From Spartobacteria bacterium (GTDB lineage: Bacteria; Verrucomicrobiota; Verrucomicrobiia; Chthoniobacterales; UBA10450): 16,113 nucleotides of DNA. Below the pieces are notes generated by a model that ran no database searches, had not been told where the DNA came from, and saw only the letters and a program-made list of their open reading frames with translations. A program made the position numbers and the translations under genes. The stretch covers positions 1-16,113 of the forward strand of contig JAJPJU010000047.1 in NCBI GenBank assembly GCA_021324035.1, in the 5' to 3' direction. Positions 1-6,849 of this stretch are shown here, piece by piece (position 1 is the first letter of the stretch; every line of letters begins with the position of its first letter).

Positions 1-166
1 CGATCGCGAGGATGCCATGCACGAGCACCTGTGTGAATGCACCCGGATTACGGCCGACGGCTGTTGCCATTCCCAGACCTGTCAATCCGATGCCAATTCC
101 GACGCCCATCGCGGCGAGACCGACGTGGATGTTTCCGCTCATTTCTGCCAGTAGTGGTAATATCAT
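1..166 (-). CDS. atpE: ATP synthase F0 subunit c, N-terminal part (cut by window edge)
   Basis: Subunit c forms the membrane rotor ring of the F-type ATP synthase. Only the first 55 codons are inside the window, reading leftward from an ATG at 166. The visible protein has a short polar start, then a glycine-rich first membrane helix (GVGIGIGLTGLGMATAVG, residues 21-38), then the polar loop RNP (39-41) that contacts the central stalk, then the start of helix 2. The ion-binding carboxylate of helix 2 lies beyond the edge. When the loop is aligned with the Na+-type ring of Ilyobacter, the glutamine of its Na+ site falls on Ile26 here, which fits a proton-driven ring (inference from memory of that sequence). 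It follows atpB with a 51-base gap. A purine-rich run (AAGAAAGAAAAG) precedes the ATG and may serve as a weak ribosome binding site. Too short for gene callers that need a complete ORF, but the family is clear. Confidence 0.9.
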   Translation of the reverse strand, partial: MILPLLAEMSGNIHVGLAAMGVGIGIGLTGLGMATAVGRNPGAFTQVLVHGILAI

Positions 167-217
167 ATTCTTTTCTTTCTTGGGTTTAGCGATCTCTTCA
201 TGAGATTGCCGAAATCT

Positions 218-1114
218 TCATGCATGCGCATGTCCGTGACTCTCATCGTGCTGCGCAATCAGCATCGTAAATACCGCGGTCAGCAACATAAACACGAGCG
301 CCTGCACAATTCCGACAAGCAGTTCCATAAAATAAAATGGAATTGGCAACAGCCACGAGAGCCACTGGTTCATCGTCGACATCGCTTCGAGAATGCTTTC
401 GCCCGCGTAAATGTTTCCGAACAATCGAAAACTGAGCGAGACCGGGCGGAACAGAATCGAAATAATTTCCAGCCAACCGACCATGAAGAAAATAATCGCC
501 ATCAGAATCCTAATGACGCCGGTGGTTTCGCCTTTTGGAGCAAACAGGTGCTTCAGAAAACCGCCGACACCTTGAGCCTGGAATGCCCAGATCAACCAGA
601 GCACGAAAAAGATCGCGGCCATGGCAGTAGTCATGTTTAAATCGGCGTTGCCGCCGCGTAGCAAAGGCCGATCGACGCGAAAAGTCCCGTTCGGACCATA
701 ATGCCCCCAGCCGATCGTGCCGACGCCGGGGACGAGGCCGAACCAGTTCACGAATAAAATAAAGATAAAAATCGTCGCGAAAAACCAAAAAGTTTTGCTG
801 ACCAGCTCGCGGCCGATGATTCCTTCGAGAAAATTGTAGAGGCTCTCCACCAGCCACTCCCAGAAGTTTTGTGCGCCGCTCGGAATCGGTTTGATCCGGT
901 GGGTAGCAATTTGCGCGAAAATAATGATGCCAGCGGCGACGATCCAAGTCACGAGCATCGAGTTCGTGATCGCGAACCTGCCGATTTGCACCAACTGCGC
1001 CGGTTTCAGTGGGACGGTCTCCTGCTCAACTGCTTCGGCCGCTAACCCGCTGGTGGCGAATAGAAGGCCGCCCGCGAGGCCCAGGATCGACATCAGTAAA
1101 TAACGGTTGCGCAT
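218..1114 (-). CDS. atpB: ATP synthase F0 subunit a
   Basis: Subunit a is the stator channel that carries protons to and from the c-ring. The 298-residue protein has several hydrophobic helices and the family signature FRLFGNIYAGE at 229-239. Arg230 corresponds to the essential Arg210 of E. coli, and a later helix contains Gln271. The N-terminus (residues 1-26: a basic start, a hydrophobic core and an Ala-rich end TSGLAAEA) looks like a cleavable signal peptide. E. coli subunit a lacks this, but I believe such leaders occur in several other phyla. The C-terminus is rich in histidine (ESHGHAHA). No Shine-Dalgarno motif is seen before the ATG at 1114, and Met8 (ATG at 1093) is a possible alternative start without a better site. 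It follows obg after 152 bases and precedes atpE by 51 bases. No atpI-like gene is present between obg and atpB. The identification is secure; the exact start is less so. Confidence 0.96.
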   Translation of the reverse strand: MRNRYLLMSILGLAGGLLFATSGLAAEAVEQETVPLKPAQLVQIGRFAITNSMLVTWIVAAGIIIFAQIATHRIKPIPSGAQNFWEWLVESLYNFLEGIIGRELVSKTFWFFATIFIFILFVNWFGLVPGVGTIGWGHYGPNGTFRVDRPLLRGGNADLNMTTAMAAIFFVLWLIWAFQAQGVGGFLKHLFAPKGETTGVIRILMAIIFFMVGWLEIISILFRPVSLSFRLFGNIYAGESILEAMSTMNQWLSWLLPIPFYFMELLVGIVQALVFMLLTAVFTMLIAQHDESHGHAHA

Positions 1115-1158
1115 TTTGGTTGATCGCCAAGGTCACAGGCACCCGCCCCGTGATCTCC

Positions 1159-1180
1159 CGCGCCCGGAAATCGGGCCGCG
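1159..1180 (-). promoter_or_regulatory. GC-rich hairpin in the obg-atpB intergenic space
   Basis: Bases 1162-1166 (GCCCG) pair with 1172-1176 (CGGGC) around a five-base loop. Past a one-base bulge at 1177 the stem extends through CGC (1159-1161) and GCG (1178-1180). It lies about 87 bases downstream of the obg stop and about 45 bases upstream of the atpB start. No T-run follows on either strand, so it is not a canonical intrinsic terminator. It could be a leader or processing structure of the atp transcript, or chance. Confidence 0.25.
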
Positions 1181-1215
1181 AACTTGACGACGATTACCTA
1201 AACCTATTTTCGGAG

Positions 1216-1229
1216 GATAACAAGTTATC
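1216..1229. promoter_or_regulatory. 14-bp palindrome upstream of the atp genes, possible operator
   Basis: GATAAC and GTTATC form a perfect inverted repeat with a two-base centre in the 152-base gap between obg and atpB. This gap is where a promoter for the atp operon would be expected. I found no convincing -35/-10 pair beside it. A 6+6 inverted repeat of this size is expected a few times in 16 kb by chance, so only its position supports a role. Confidence 0.25.
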
Positions 1230-1266
1230 GCCACGAAAAATCTTGGACTTTGGTCTTACGTCCGAT

Positions 1267-2328
1267 TCAATCCAGCCAGTTCGCCAGTTTTTGCCGCAAT
1301 TCGTCGATTCCCTCGCCTTTGGCCGCAGAGATCGGGACCAGGTCTATTTTTGGGAATTTCTTGCGCAAAGTTTTTAAATTTTCACTCGCTTCCGGCAGGT
1401 CGATTTTGTTTGCGGCAATAAACCAGGGCCGCTCCGATAATCGCGAATCGTAAAGATCGAGCTCGCGCCGCAAATTTTGAATGTCTTCGACCGGACTCCG
1501 CCCTTCGCTGCCGGCCGCATCGACAACGAACAGAAAAATCCGGCAACGGGTAATGTGCCGAAGAAATTCGTGGCCGAGCCCAACGCCTTTGTGCGCCCCT
1601 TCAATCAGCCCCGGAATGTCTGCGATCGTTACTCTTCGATATTCGGAGAGCTGAACCACTCCGATGACCGGATGCAGCGTTGTAAACGGATAAGCCGCGA
1701 CTTTTGGGCGAGCCGCTGAAATTTTTCGGAGTAGCGTCGATTTTCCGGCGTTTGGATAACCAATCAGTCCCGCGTCGGCGATCGTGCGCAGCTCGAATAA
1801 AAAATCGCCGGACTCGCCTTCATCGCCTTCGGTGTATTGCCGCGGAGCGCGATTGCGCGAACTCTTAAAGTGAACGTTGCCTTTACCGCCGGCACCGCCT
1901 TCACAGAGAACGAATTCCTGGCCGTCACGAATCAAGTCGACAACCGCATCGTTTATTGCGGATTGCGGATTGTTGATTGCGGCGAGGTTCGCTCCAGCCC
2001 GCTCTTCCTTTCCCAATCCGCGATTCGCATTCCGCAATTCATAAACAATTGTTCCCACCGGCACTTTTACGATTTTGTCCGGCGCGGCGCGGCCATGCAT
2101 TTTCTTTCCCATTCCGTGGCTGCCGTTTTTCGCCTTAATGATCGGCTCGTAAAAAAGATTGGAAAGATTATCAACGTGCCGGTCGGCCCGAAGAATGACG
2201 TCCCCGCCGCGTCCGCCGTCGCCGCCATCCGGTCCGCCTTTCGGCACAAATTTCTCACGTCGGAAGCTGACCGAGCCCCGTCCTCCATTTCCTGCCTGGG
2301 CAAAAACTTTGATTCGATCGACAAACAT
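1267..2328 (-). CDS. obg: GTPase Obg, with an in-frame repeat-derived insertion
   Basis: Obg is an essential, ribosome-associated GTPase that acts in late 50S assembly and stress control. The 353-residue protein starts with the glycine-rich Obg fold (FRREKFVPKGGPDGGDGGRGGD, given here as residues 22-43). The G domain follows: G1 GYPNAGKST at 190-198, G2 in YPFTT (213-217), G3 DIPG at 237-240, G4 NKID at 307-310 and G5 ISAAKGEG near 333. It ends after the G domain, with no C-terminal OCT domain. Between VPVGT (90-94) and DGQ (135-137) it has 41 residues where E. coli Obg, as recalled, has 16. This extra stretch coincides with a 96-bp repeat element in the DNA (1951-2046). The frame stays open through it, so the protein is probably functional. 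It is transcribed divergently from the gene at 2378 (49-base gap) and lies upstream of atpB. There is no Shine-Dalgarno motif before the ATG; the leader is A/T-rich. Confidence 0.96.
   Translation of the reverse strand: MFVDRIKVFAQAGNGGRGSVSFRREKFVPKGGPDGGDGGRGGDVILRADRHVDNLSNLFYEPIIKAKNGSHGMGKKMHGRAAPDKIVKVPVGTIVYELRNANRGLGKEERAGANLAAINNPQSAINDAVVDLIRDGQEFVLCEGGAGGKGNVHFKSSRNRAPRQYTEGDEGESGDFLFELRTIADAGLIGYPNAGKSTLLRKISAARPKVAAYPFTTLHPVIGVVQLSEYRRVTIADIPGLIEGAHKGVGLGHEFLRHITRCRIFLFVVDAAGSEGRSPVEDIQNLRRELDLYDSRLSERPWFIAANKIDLPEASENLKTLRKKFPKIDLVPISAAKGEGIDELRQKLANWLD
1951..2046 (-). repeat. 96-bp inverted-repeat element inside obg (non-coding relative of the 14727-15206 element)
   Basis: On the plus strand, the left end is a run of ATTGCGG units (1955-1982) and the right end is the inverted form (AATCCGCG at 2015-2022, then ATTCCGCAATTCATAAAC to 2046). 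The outermost bases, GTTTAT and ATAAAC, are also inverted. The left 28 bases match 14727-14754 at 24 of 28 positions in the same orientation. Its length of 96 is a multiple of three, and it has no stop in the obg frame. It is read there as Obg residues 95-126, including ELRNANRG at one end and NNPQSAIN at the other. Such NPQSA peptides are typical translations of ATTGCGGATT repeats. No clear target-site duplication could be defined. Exact borders are uncertain by several bases. Confidence 0.75.
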
Positions 2329-2377
2329 TTATTATTTTTCGTTAAACAATTATCGCTGGTAAGCGTCGAACTCTCAT
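2329..2377. promoter_or_regulatory. Divergent intergenic region between obg and the secreted-protein gene
   Basis: These 49 bases separate two genes transcribed away from each other, so they must hold or overlap both promoters. The left half is A/T-rich (TTATTATTTTTCGTTAAACAA). I cannot assign confident -35/-10 hexamers or ribosome binding sites to either gene. Confidence 0.35.
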
Positions 2378-2773
2378 ATGCCGACAACGCGCTTAATTGT
2401 AATCAGTATCCTTGTCCTTGCCGGTTTTTGCTACGCTCAAACATCACCTACGCCTGTGGCACCTGCTAATACCGGAATTGAAGGCAGAATCACCATCTCG
2501 CCAACCCACGGCGGCCCGGTTCGAATTGGCGAGCAGGGTTCTTCGCGACCATTAACCAACACCACGTTTGTTGCCACAAAGGACGGCGGTGTGGCCACCG
2601 AGTTTACTACGGACGATCAAGGTCATTTTAAAATTCTGCTCGAGCCCGGCCACTACACGATCACGAAAAAGGGGCAAAGCCATGGAGTCGGCCGTTACGG
2701 ACCATTTGACGCCCTTGTTGTCGCCGGCCAGATGACTCGACAGGAATGGCAATGTGACAGCGGAATGCGCTGA
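2378..2773 (+). CDS. Secreted carboxypeptidase-regulatory-like domain protein
   Basis: This is a 131-residue protein of unknown function. It begins with a Sec-type signal peptide (hydrophobic core IVISILVLAGF at 7-17, probable cleavage after FCYA at residue 20), so it should be exported to the periplasm or beyond. Cys18 is not in a proper lipobox because Phe precedes it, so a lipoprotein is unlikely. After a Pro/Thr linker, the mature part reads as one small beta-sandwich. GIEGRITI opens it, then GGPVRIG, LTNTTFVAT, a turn with TTDDQGHFKILLEPGHY, and ITKKG. This pattern is that of carboxypeptidase regulatory-like (CarboxypepD_reg) domains, which mediate binding or stability and are not catalytic by themselves. 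The C-terminus holds the only cysteine of the mature chain. The next gene starts 50 bases downstream on the same strand, and the two may be cotranscribed. No Shine-Dalgarno motif is obvious. Confidence 0.75.
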   Translation: MPTTRLIVISILVLAGFCYAQTSPTPVAPANTGIEGRITISPTHGGPVRIGEQGSSRPLTNTTFVATKDGGVATEFTTDDQGHFKILLEPGHYTITKKGQSHGVGRYGPFDALVVAGQMTRQEWQCDSGMR

Positions 2774-2823
2774 AGAAAGTAAGAATTAAAAAACGGCACG
2801 GCATCTGCGAGGATTTCGAACCG

Positions 2824-3570
2824 ATGTTTCGAATCTGCCGCATTGGCCTCGCTTTTTCGCTGTTTGTCGTCGCCAACGCTGCCGCCGCATCAACCGTCTC
2901 GGTTTTGTTCGTCGGGAACAGTCTCACCTACAAGAACGACTTGCCGGCAGTGTTCAAAAAGTTCGCCGCCGAATCGCCGTTGCATGTTGATGTCGAAACT
3001 ACGTCGATCACGCCCGGTGGCGCATTTCTTTACGATCACCTGAAACACGGACAAGCCATCACGCTGTTACACGAGAAACATCCGCAGTTCCTGGTTCTGC
3101 AAGGCCAAAGCCTGGAACCGTTGATCGCATTCCAGAGTTTCTCGCAATCGGCGGCCCGGCTTAAAACTGAAGCTGACCAAGTGGGTGCAACGACGATCCT
3201 CTTCGTGACATGGGCTCGGCCAGCCCGTGATCCATTCTATAAAGAGGCGGCTTCTGGAGGATCCCCGGAGGTAATGCAAGCGCGCTTGGATCAGGCCTAC
3301 GCGACTGTCGCGAAAAAGACCGGCGCAACCGTGGCTCCGGTGGGCGTCGCATTCGAGCGCGCACGGCAGATGGCGCCGGAAATTCGATTGCTCGACGGGA
3401 CCCAGCACCCCTCGCCCGTTGGAACCTATCTGGCGGCAGCCGTCCTGTTTCGGGCAATGTTTAAGGCATCGCCGATTGAATCGAACTATTACAGTAGCCT
3501 GCCAAAAGAGTTGGCCCTCGGCCTGCAACACGTGGCTGGTGAGATTTCCTTGGCGGCAACGTCAAACTAA
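2824..3570 (+). CDS. SGNH/GDSL-like hydrolase, exported
   Basis: This 248-residue protein is probably an esterase or acyl-hydrolase acting outside the cytoplasm; the substrate is unknown. A signal peptide covers about residues 1-22 (hydrophobic core IGLAFSLFVVANAAAA). Block I of the SGNH family is VLFVGNSLT (28-36), with the likely nucleophile Ser33. Asn/Gly contributions to the oxyanion hole would come from the LVLQGQS strand (90-96), where the usual GxND is replaced by GQS. Block V is DGTQHPSPVGTYLAA (191-205), with His195 as the probable base. The acidic residue Asp191 is four positions before the histidine, one more than in the common DxxH arrangement. GAGGA lies about 10 bases before the ATG and is a plausible ribosome binding site. 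It sits between two other envelope-type genes on the same strand. The fold assignment is fairly sure; activity and substrate are not. Confidence 0.8.
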   Translation: MFRICRIGLAFSLFVVANAAAASTVSVLFVGNSLTYKNDLPAVFKKFAAESPLHVDVETTSITPGGAFLYDHLKHGQAITLLHEKHPQFLVLQGQSLEPLIAFQSFSQSAARLKTEADQVGATTILFVTWARPARDPFYKEAASGGSPEVMQARLDQAYATVAKKTGATVAPVGVAFERARQMAPEIRLLDGTQHPSPVGTYLAAAVLFRAMFKASPIESNYYSSLPKELALGLQHVAGEISLAATSN

Positions 3571-3648
3571 GCCCTTTTGCCGCTGGGGTTTTTGCTTGCT
3601 CATTCCGGCGCAGTTCGCTAACTCTGCGTCCGAAACGCTTCACCCACT

Positions 3649-4080
3649 ATGACAACTCTACTCCTTCTCACTTCATTCCTGGCACAGGAAACGGCCGACG
3701 AAGCCCCCAAAGGCCCGGGCACCATGTTTTGGATCTTCGAAATCGCCTTCATCGTTTTGATGATCGCCGCTTTCTGGAAGATATTTGGCAAAGCCGGGCA
3801 ACCTGGCTGGGCTGCCATCATTCCGATCTTCAACACCTACGTCCTGTGCAAAGTCGCAGGCAGACCTGGCTGGTGGTTCATCCTGCTGTTGATTCCGTTG
3901 GTCAATTTCATCATCTACATCATCCTCTGCATCGACCTCGCTAAGAGGTTCGGCAAAGGGGCCGGTTTCGGTATCGGGTTACTCCTGTTGCCATTTATTT
4001 TCTTCCCAATTCTTGGCTTCGGAAGCGCTCAATACCAAGGCGTACTGCCGCCCGCAGCTCCGCTGCCGGCTGCAGCCTAA
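3649..4080 (+). CDS. DUF5684-like small integral membrane protein
   Basis: This is a 143-residue membrane protein of unknown function. The N-terminal 25 residues (LLLLTSFLAQ, then an acidic/Pro stretch) may be a signal peptide or a loosely hydrophobic leader. After this come a membrane helix at about 26-44 (WIFEIAFIVLMIAAFW), the conserved motif KAGQPGWAAIIPIFNTYVL (48-66), a second motif AGRPGWWFILLLIPLVN (70-86) running into further hydrophobic segments, and DLAKRFGKGAGFGIGLLLLP (95-114). The repeated [KR]xGxPGW and the IPIFN/IPLVN motifs match my memory of the DUF5684 family, sometimes mis-annotated as signal peptidase I. No Ser/Lys catalytic dyad of a peptidase is seen. The tail is Pro/Ala-rich. 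Met26 (ATG at 3724) is an alternative start. The gene ends only four bases from the stop of the convergent gene at 4085. Confidence 0.75.
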   Translation: MTTLLLLTSFLAQETADEAPKGPGTMFWIFEIAFIVLMIAAFWKIFGKAGQPGWAAIIPIFNTYVLCKVAGRPGWWFILLLIPLVNFIIYIILCIDLAKRFGKGAGFGIGLLLLPFIFFPILGFGSAQYQGVLPPAAPLPAAA

Positions 4081-4084
4081 AGAT

Positions 4085-4849
4085 TCAGCCAGCCCAGTTC
4101 GGTTTCCGCTTTTCGTTGAAAGCGGCAATGCCTTCGCGCGCTTCGTGAGATTCGCGCGCCTGCATGTGATGCTTCAACGCGCGCTCGACGTCTTGTTTCA
4201 CCGAGCTCGACCAAAGCTCTTCCACGAGGCGTTTGGTCTGAGCGATGGCGTTGGGCGCACCTTGCAATACCGAATTGGCAAATTTTTGAGCCTCATTCAT
4301 TAATTCGTCGGGCGAAACGACCCGGTTCACGAGACCGATTTCTTTCGCGCGGGCGGCGTCGATCAATTCGCCGCCGAGAACGAGTTCGCGCAGATTCCGT
4401 TCGCCAATTTGACGCCGCAGGAAAGTCATGACGAGGCCGGCGACGAGGCCGCGTCGGACTTCCGGGTAACCGATTTTCGTTTTCTCCGCCGCCACCACGA
4501 AGTCACAAGCCGACATGATTCCCGCTCCGCCGGCAACGGCGGCGCCATGGACGGCGGCGATGGTGACGACATGCGCTTCGGCCAGTGTTATTAAAGTTTT
4601 CGCCACCATTTCAGCGGTGGCATGGGCTTTCCTTTGGTCCGCTGCTTCCTTTAAATCCAGTCCGGTGCAAAACGCGGCGCCGGCCCCACGAAGAATGATG
4701 ACGCGTTCGTTAGGCTGATCGGATGCTGTTTTAACCGCAGAAATTAAGTCGTTCAGCAGCTCGATCGTGAGCGAGTTGCGCCGCTCCGGACGGTTTAACG
4801 TAATGACCGTGATCTGCGGTGTCAGCTTCTCAACCAAAAGAACTGGCAT
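4085..4849 (-). CDS. Enoyl-CoA hydratase/isomerase family protein (possibly methylglutaconyl-CoA hydratase)
   Basis: This 254-residue crotonase-fold enzyme is expected to act on an acyl-CoA thioester in the cytoplasm. The CoA/oxyanion-hole motifs are GAGAAFCTGLDLKEA (55-69) and VHGAAVAGGAGIMSACD (100-116). Aligned with rat enoyl-CoA hydratase, catalytic Glu164 is kept as Glu130 (YPEVRRG). The other catalytic residue, Glu144, is replaced by Gly110. From memory, LiuC-type methylglutaconyl-CoA hydratases and several isomerases share such a substitution, so a simple hydratase assignment would be unsafe. It starts four bases after the stop of the carboxyltransferase gene on the same strand, so the two are one transcription unit. 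A methylcrotonyl-CoA carboxylase partner and a methylglutaconyl-CoA hydratase are consecutive steps of leucine breakdown, which makes that role the best guess. The family is certain; the exact reaction is inferred. Confidence 0.85.
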   Translation of the reverse strand: MPVLLVEKLTPQITVITLNRPERRNSLTIELLNDLISAVKTASDQPNERVIILRGAGAAFCTGLDLKEAADQRKAHATAEMVAKTLITLAEAHVVTIAAVHGAAVAGGAGIMSACDFVVAAEKTKIGYPEVRRGLVAGLVMTFLRRQIGERNLRELVLGGELIDAARAKEIGLVNRVVSPDELMNEAQKFANSVLQGAPNAIAQTKRLVEELWSSSVKQDVERALKHHMQARESHEAREGIAAFNEKRKPNWAG

Positions 4850-4853
4850 AGAA

Positions 4854-6482
4854 TTAAACCTGGATCACGCCCGTGTGAAAATGCGCCTTCGGCATCGGCC
4901 GCGAAACATAGCCGAGAAGTTGAATCAATGTTTCGCGCGTTTCGTGTGGCTGAATAATTGCATCAATCCACCCGCGCGCCGCGCCGTAGCGGATGTCGGT
5001 TTGCTCTTCGTAACTCGCTTTCACTTTTTTGCGCAGCTCGTCGAGCTCTTCGTGGCTTGCTTTCTTGTCCCCGCGTTCCCGCGCCCGCGCCAAAATCGAA
5101 AACACGGTGTCGGAAGCCTGGGCGGCGCCCATCACCGCGTATCGGGCGCTCGGCCAGGCCACGAGAAATCTTGGATCGTAAGCTTTGCCGCAAAGCGCAT
5201 AGTTCCCCGCGCCAAACGAACCTCCAACAACAACTGTAATCTTCGGTACGATGCAATTGCTGACCGCGTTCACCAGTTTAGCGCCACTGCGAATGATTCC
5301 GCTTTGTTCGGCGTCACGGCCCACCATGAAACCGGTCACGTCCTGGAAGAAAATGATCGGCAAGCTGTCTTGATTGCAATCCATCACGAACCGGGCCGCT
5401 TTGTCGGCGCTGTCGGAATAAATGACGCCACCCATTTGGATGCCTTCCTTTTTGGTGCGTACCTGCAACCGCTGACTGGCAACAATTCCAACCGGACGAC
5501 CGGCGATGCGGGCGTAGGTGGTGACGAGCGTCTTTCCATAATCAGCTTTGTATTCATCCAGTGAATTCGCATCGACAACGGACGCGAGAAGATTACGGGT
5601 GTCGTAATTTTTCTGGCCGTCGAGACTGACGAGATCGTAAAGGACATCCGGTACTTTGGCGGGCCTGAAATTTTTATTATCGATCTTGGTGGTGGCGCCT
5701 TTCGCCTCGGGCAACAACGACACCAGAGAGCGCAACCGTTTCAAACAGGACTCGTCGGTTTTTTCATAAAAGTCGACCGTTCCGCTGATTTCGGCATGCA
5801 TTTTGGCGCCGCCGAGTTCTTCCTGGTCGATAATTTGCCCGATTGCGGCTTTAACCAGCGACGGTCCGGCAAGATAAAGTCCGCTGCCTTCGGTCATCAG
5901 AATTTTGTCGCACAGCACCGGCAAATACGCCCCGCCGGCGACGCAGTTGCCCATGATCGCGGCGAATTGTGGAATTCCGGCCGCAGAGATAACTGAGTTG
6001 TTGCGAAAGATCCGGCCGAAATCGTCTTCGTCGGGAAAGATCTCATCCTGCATGGGCAAAAACACGCCCGCCGAATCAACCAGGTAAATGATGGGAAGCG
6101 CGGACTCGAACGCGATCCGTTGGGCGCGCAGAAGTTTTTTGCAGGTAGCCGGGAAAAATGCGCCCGCTTTCACCGTTGCGTCATTCGCAATGATCATGCA
6201 GGGCACGCCGGAAACATTTCCGATTCCGGCGACGACCCCGGCGGCAACGATGTTCCCCCACTCTTGATACATCTTGTGCGCAGCCCACAGGCCGATCTCG
6301 AAAAATTGCGAATCTTTATCAAGAAGTTGCGCGATTCGTTCCCGCGCGGGCAAACGGCCAAGCTTTCGCTGCCGTTCCAGGCCGGCTTTGCCGCCGCCCT
6401 GACGGAGCACCGCCTCCTGTTTCAAAATCTCGCGACAAAAATCCCGAAGCGGTTCGGCGGAAGAGGTAGAAGCTCGGGCCAT
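4854..6482 (-). CDS. Acyl-CoA carboxylase carboxyltransferase (beta) subunit, methylcrotonyl-CoA type
   Basis: This 542-residue carboxyltransferase transfers CO2 from biotin to an acyl-CoA, most likely 3-methylcrotonyl-CoA in leucine degradation. The N-terminal half carries the acyl-CoA binding crotonase-like domain with LVDSAGVFLPMQDEIFPDEDDFG, here cited in part (about 151-173), GNCVAGGAYLPVL and GLYLAGPSLVKAAIG. The C-terminal half carries the biotin-side domain with FFQDVTGFMVGRDAEQSG, then GGSFGAGNYALCGKAYDPRF, and WPSARYAVMGAAQAS. GAGNYxxCGxAYxPRF followed by VMGxxQA is the pattern of methylcrotonyl-CoA carboxylase beta and its geranyl-CoA relatives. It is unlike the propionyl-CoA type. 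The length equals the usual 530-540. The matching biotin carboxylase/biotin carrier subunit is not in this window. It is followed after four bases by an enoyl-CoA hydratase-family gene. The ATG at 6482 has no Shine-Dalgarno motif. Confidence 0.9.
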   Translation of the reverse strand: MARASTSSAEPLRDFCREILKQEAVLRQGGGKAGLERQRKLGRLPARERIAQLLDKDSQFFEIGLWAAHKMYQEWGNIVAAGVVAGIGNVSGVPCMIIANDATVKAGAFFPATCKKLLRAQRIAFESALPIIYLVDSAGVFLPMQDEIFPDEDDFGRIFRNNSVISAAGIPQFAAIMGNCVAGGAYLPVLCDKILMTEGSGLYLAGPSLVKAAIGQIIDQEELGGAKMHAEISGTVDFYEKTDESCLKRLRSLVSLLPEAKGATTKIDNKNFRPAKVPDVLYDLVSLDGQKNYDTRNLLASVVDANSLDEYKADYGKTLVTTYARIAGRPVGIVASQRLQVRTKKEGIQMGGVIYSDSADKAARFVMDCNQDSLPIIFFQDVTGFMVGRDAEQSGIIRSGAKLVNAVSNCIVPKITVVVGGSFGAGNYALCGKAYDPRFLVAWPSARYAVMGAAQASDTVFSILARARERGDKKASHEELDELRKKVKASYEEQTDIRYGAARGWIDAIIQPHETRETLIQLLGYVSRPMPKAHFHTGVIQV

Positions 6483-6546
6483 GTGCGAAGAGGCTTAATC
6501 CGCGATGCAGGTTGAATCAAGCGGCGCGCGCAACCGCGCAAGCCCG

Positions 6547-6849
6547 TTAATAGACGTCGAGGTCCGAGCTGTAACCGGAATCGCCGCGAATCGACCGCAA
6601 TCGCGCCCGACTGCCGCGCTCGGATTCGGGGCGATTGATTCGCGCGAGTGCAATTTTCACCAGGAAAGGAACTGCGGCCAAAGCACCCACCGACATCAGC
6701 GCGATGGCAGCGGTTTGTCGTGCCGGACCTTTGATCCTGTCGGCAACGAGCATGCCGATGCCGAGACCGAACGCAGTTCGCGTCAACGTCAGCAGATTTC
6801 CAACCGAGGCCTGCTCGGAAGCTTTTGGAATGGATACTGAGAGCGACAT
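6547..6849 (-). CDS. Small hypothetical membrane protein
   Basis: This 100-residue protein is not recognised as any family. Two hydrophobic stretches are seen, LLTLTRTAFGLGIGMLVADR (19-38) and TAAIALMSVGALAAVPFLVK (46-65), linked by a short basic turn (IKGPARQ). The arrangement suggests a helical hairpin in the inner membrane. The tail from about 72 is strongly basic (RINRPESERGSRARLRSIR) and probably cytoplasmic, ending in GDSGYSSDLDVY. It is transcribed divergently from manC and lies 64 bases upstream of the carboxyltransferase gene on the same strand, so it may open that operon. TATAAG (on the minus strand, 6863-6858) lies only nine bases before the ATG, which would give a nearly leaderless transcript if used. 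No homology-based function can be given. It is accepted as a gene because of its coherent membrane topology and its fit into the gap. Confidence 0.55.
   Translation of the reverse strand: MSLSVSIPKASEQASVGNLLTLTRTAFGLGIGMLVADRIKGPARQTAAIALMSVGALAAVPFLVKIALARINRPESERGSRARLRSIRGDSGYSSDLDVY

Noticed and set aside
1951..2046. CRISPR-like reading of the ATTGCGG units
   Set aside because: The units are 7-9 bases, degenerate and inverted, with no regular spacers and no cas genes.
3569..3595. Possible terminator after the SGNH hydrolase (CCC, loop, GGGG then T-run)
   Set aside because: The stem has only three to five pairs with a mismatch, too weak to call.
4767..5564. 265-residue plus-strand frame opposite the carboxyltransferase
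   Set aside because: It is a shadow of a strongly supported gene, with no recognisable motif.
6483..6546. Single AATCCGCGAT unit as another copy of the repeat element
   Set aside because: It is one isolated ten-base match without an inverted partner nearby, probably chance.
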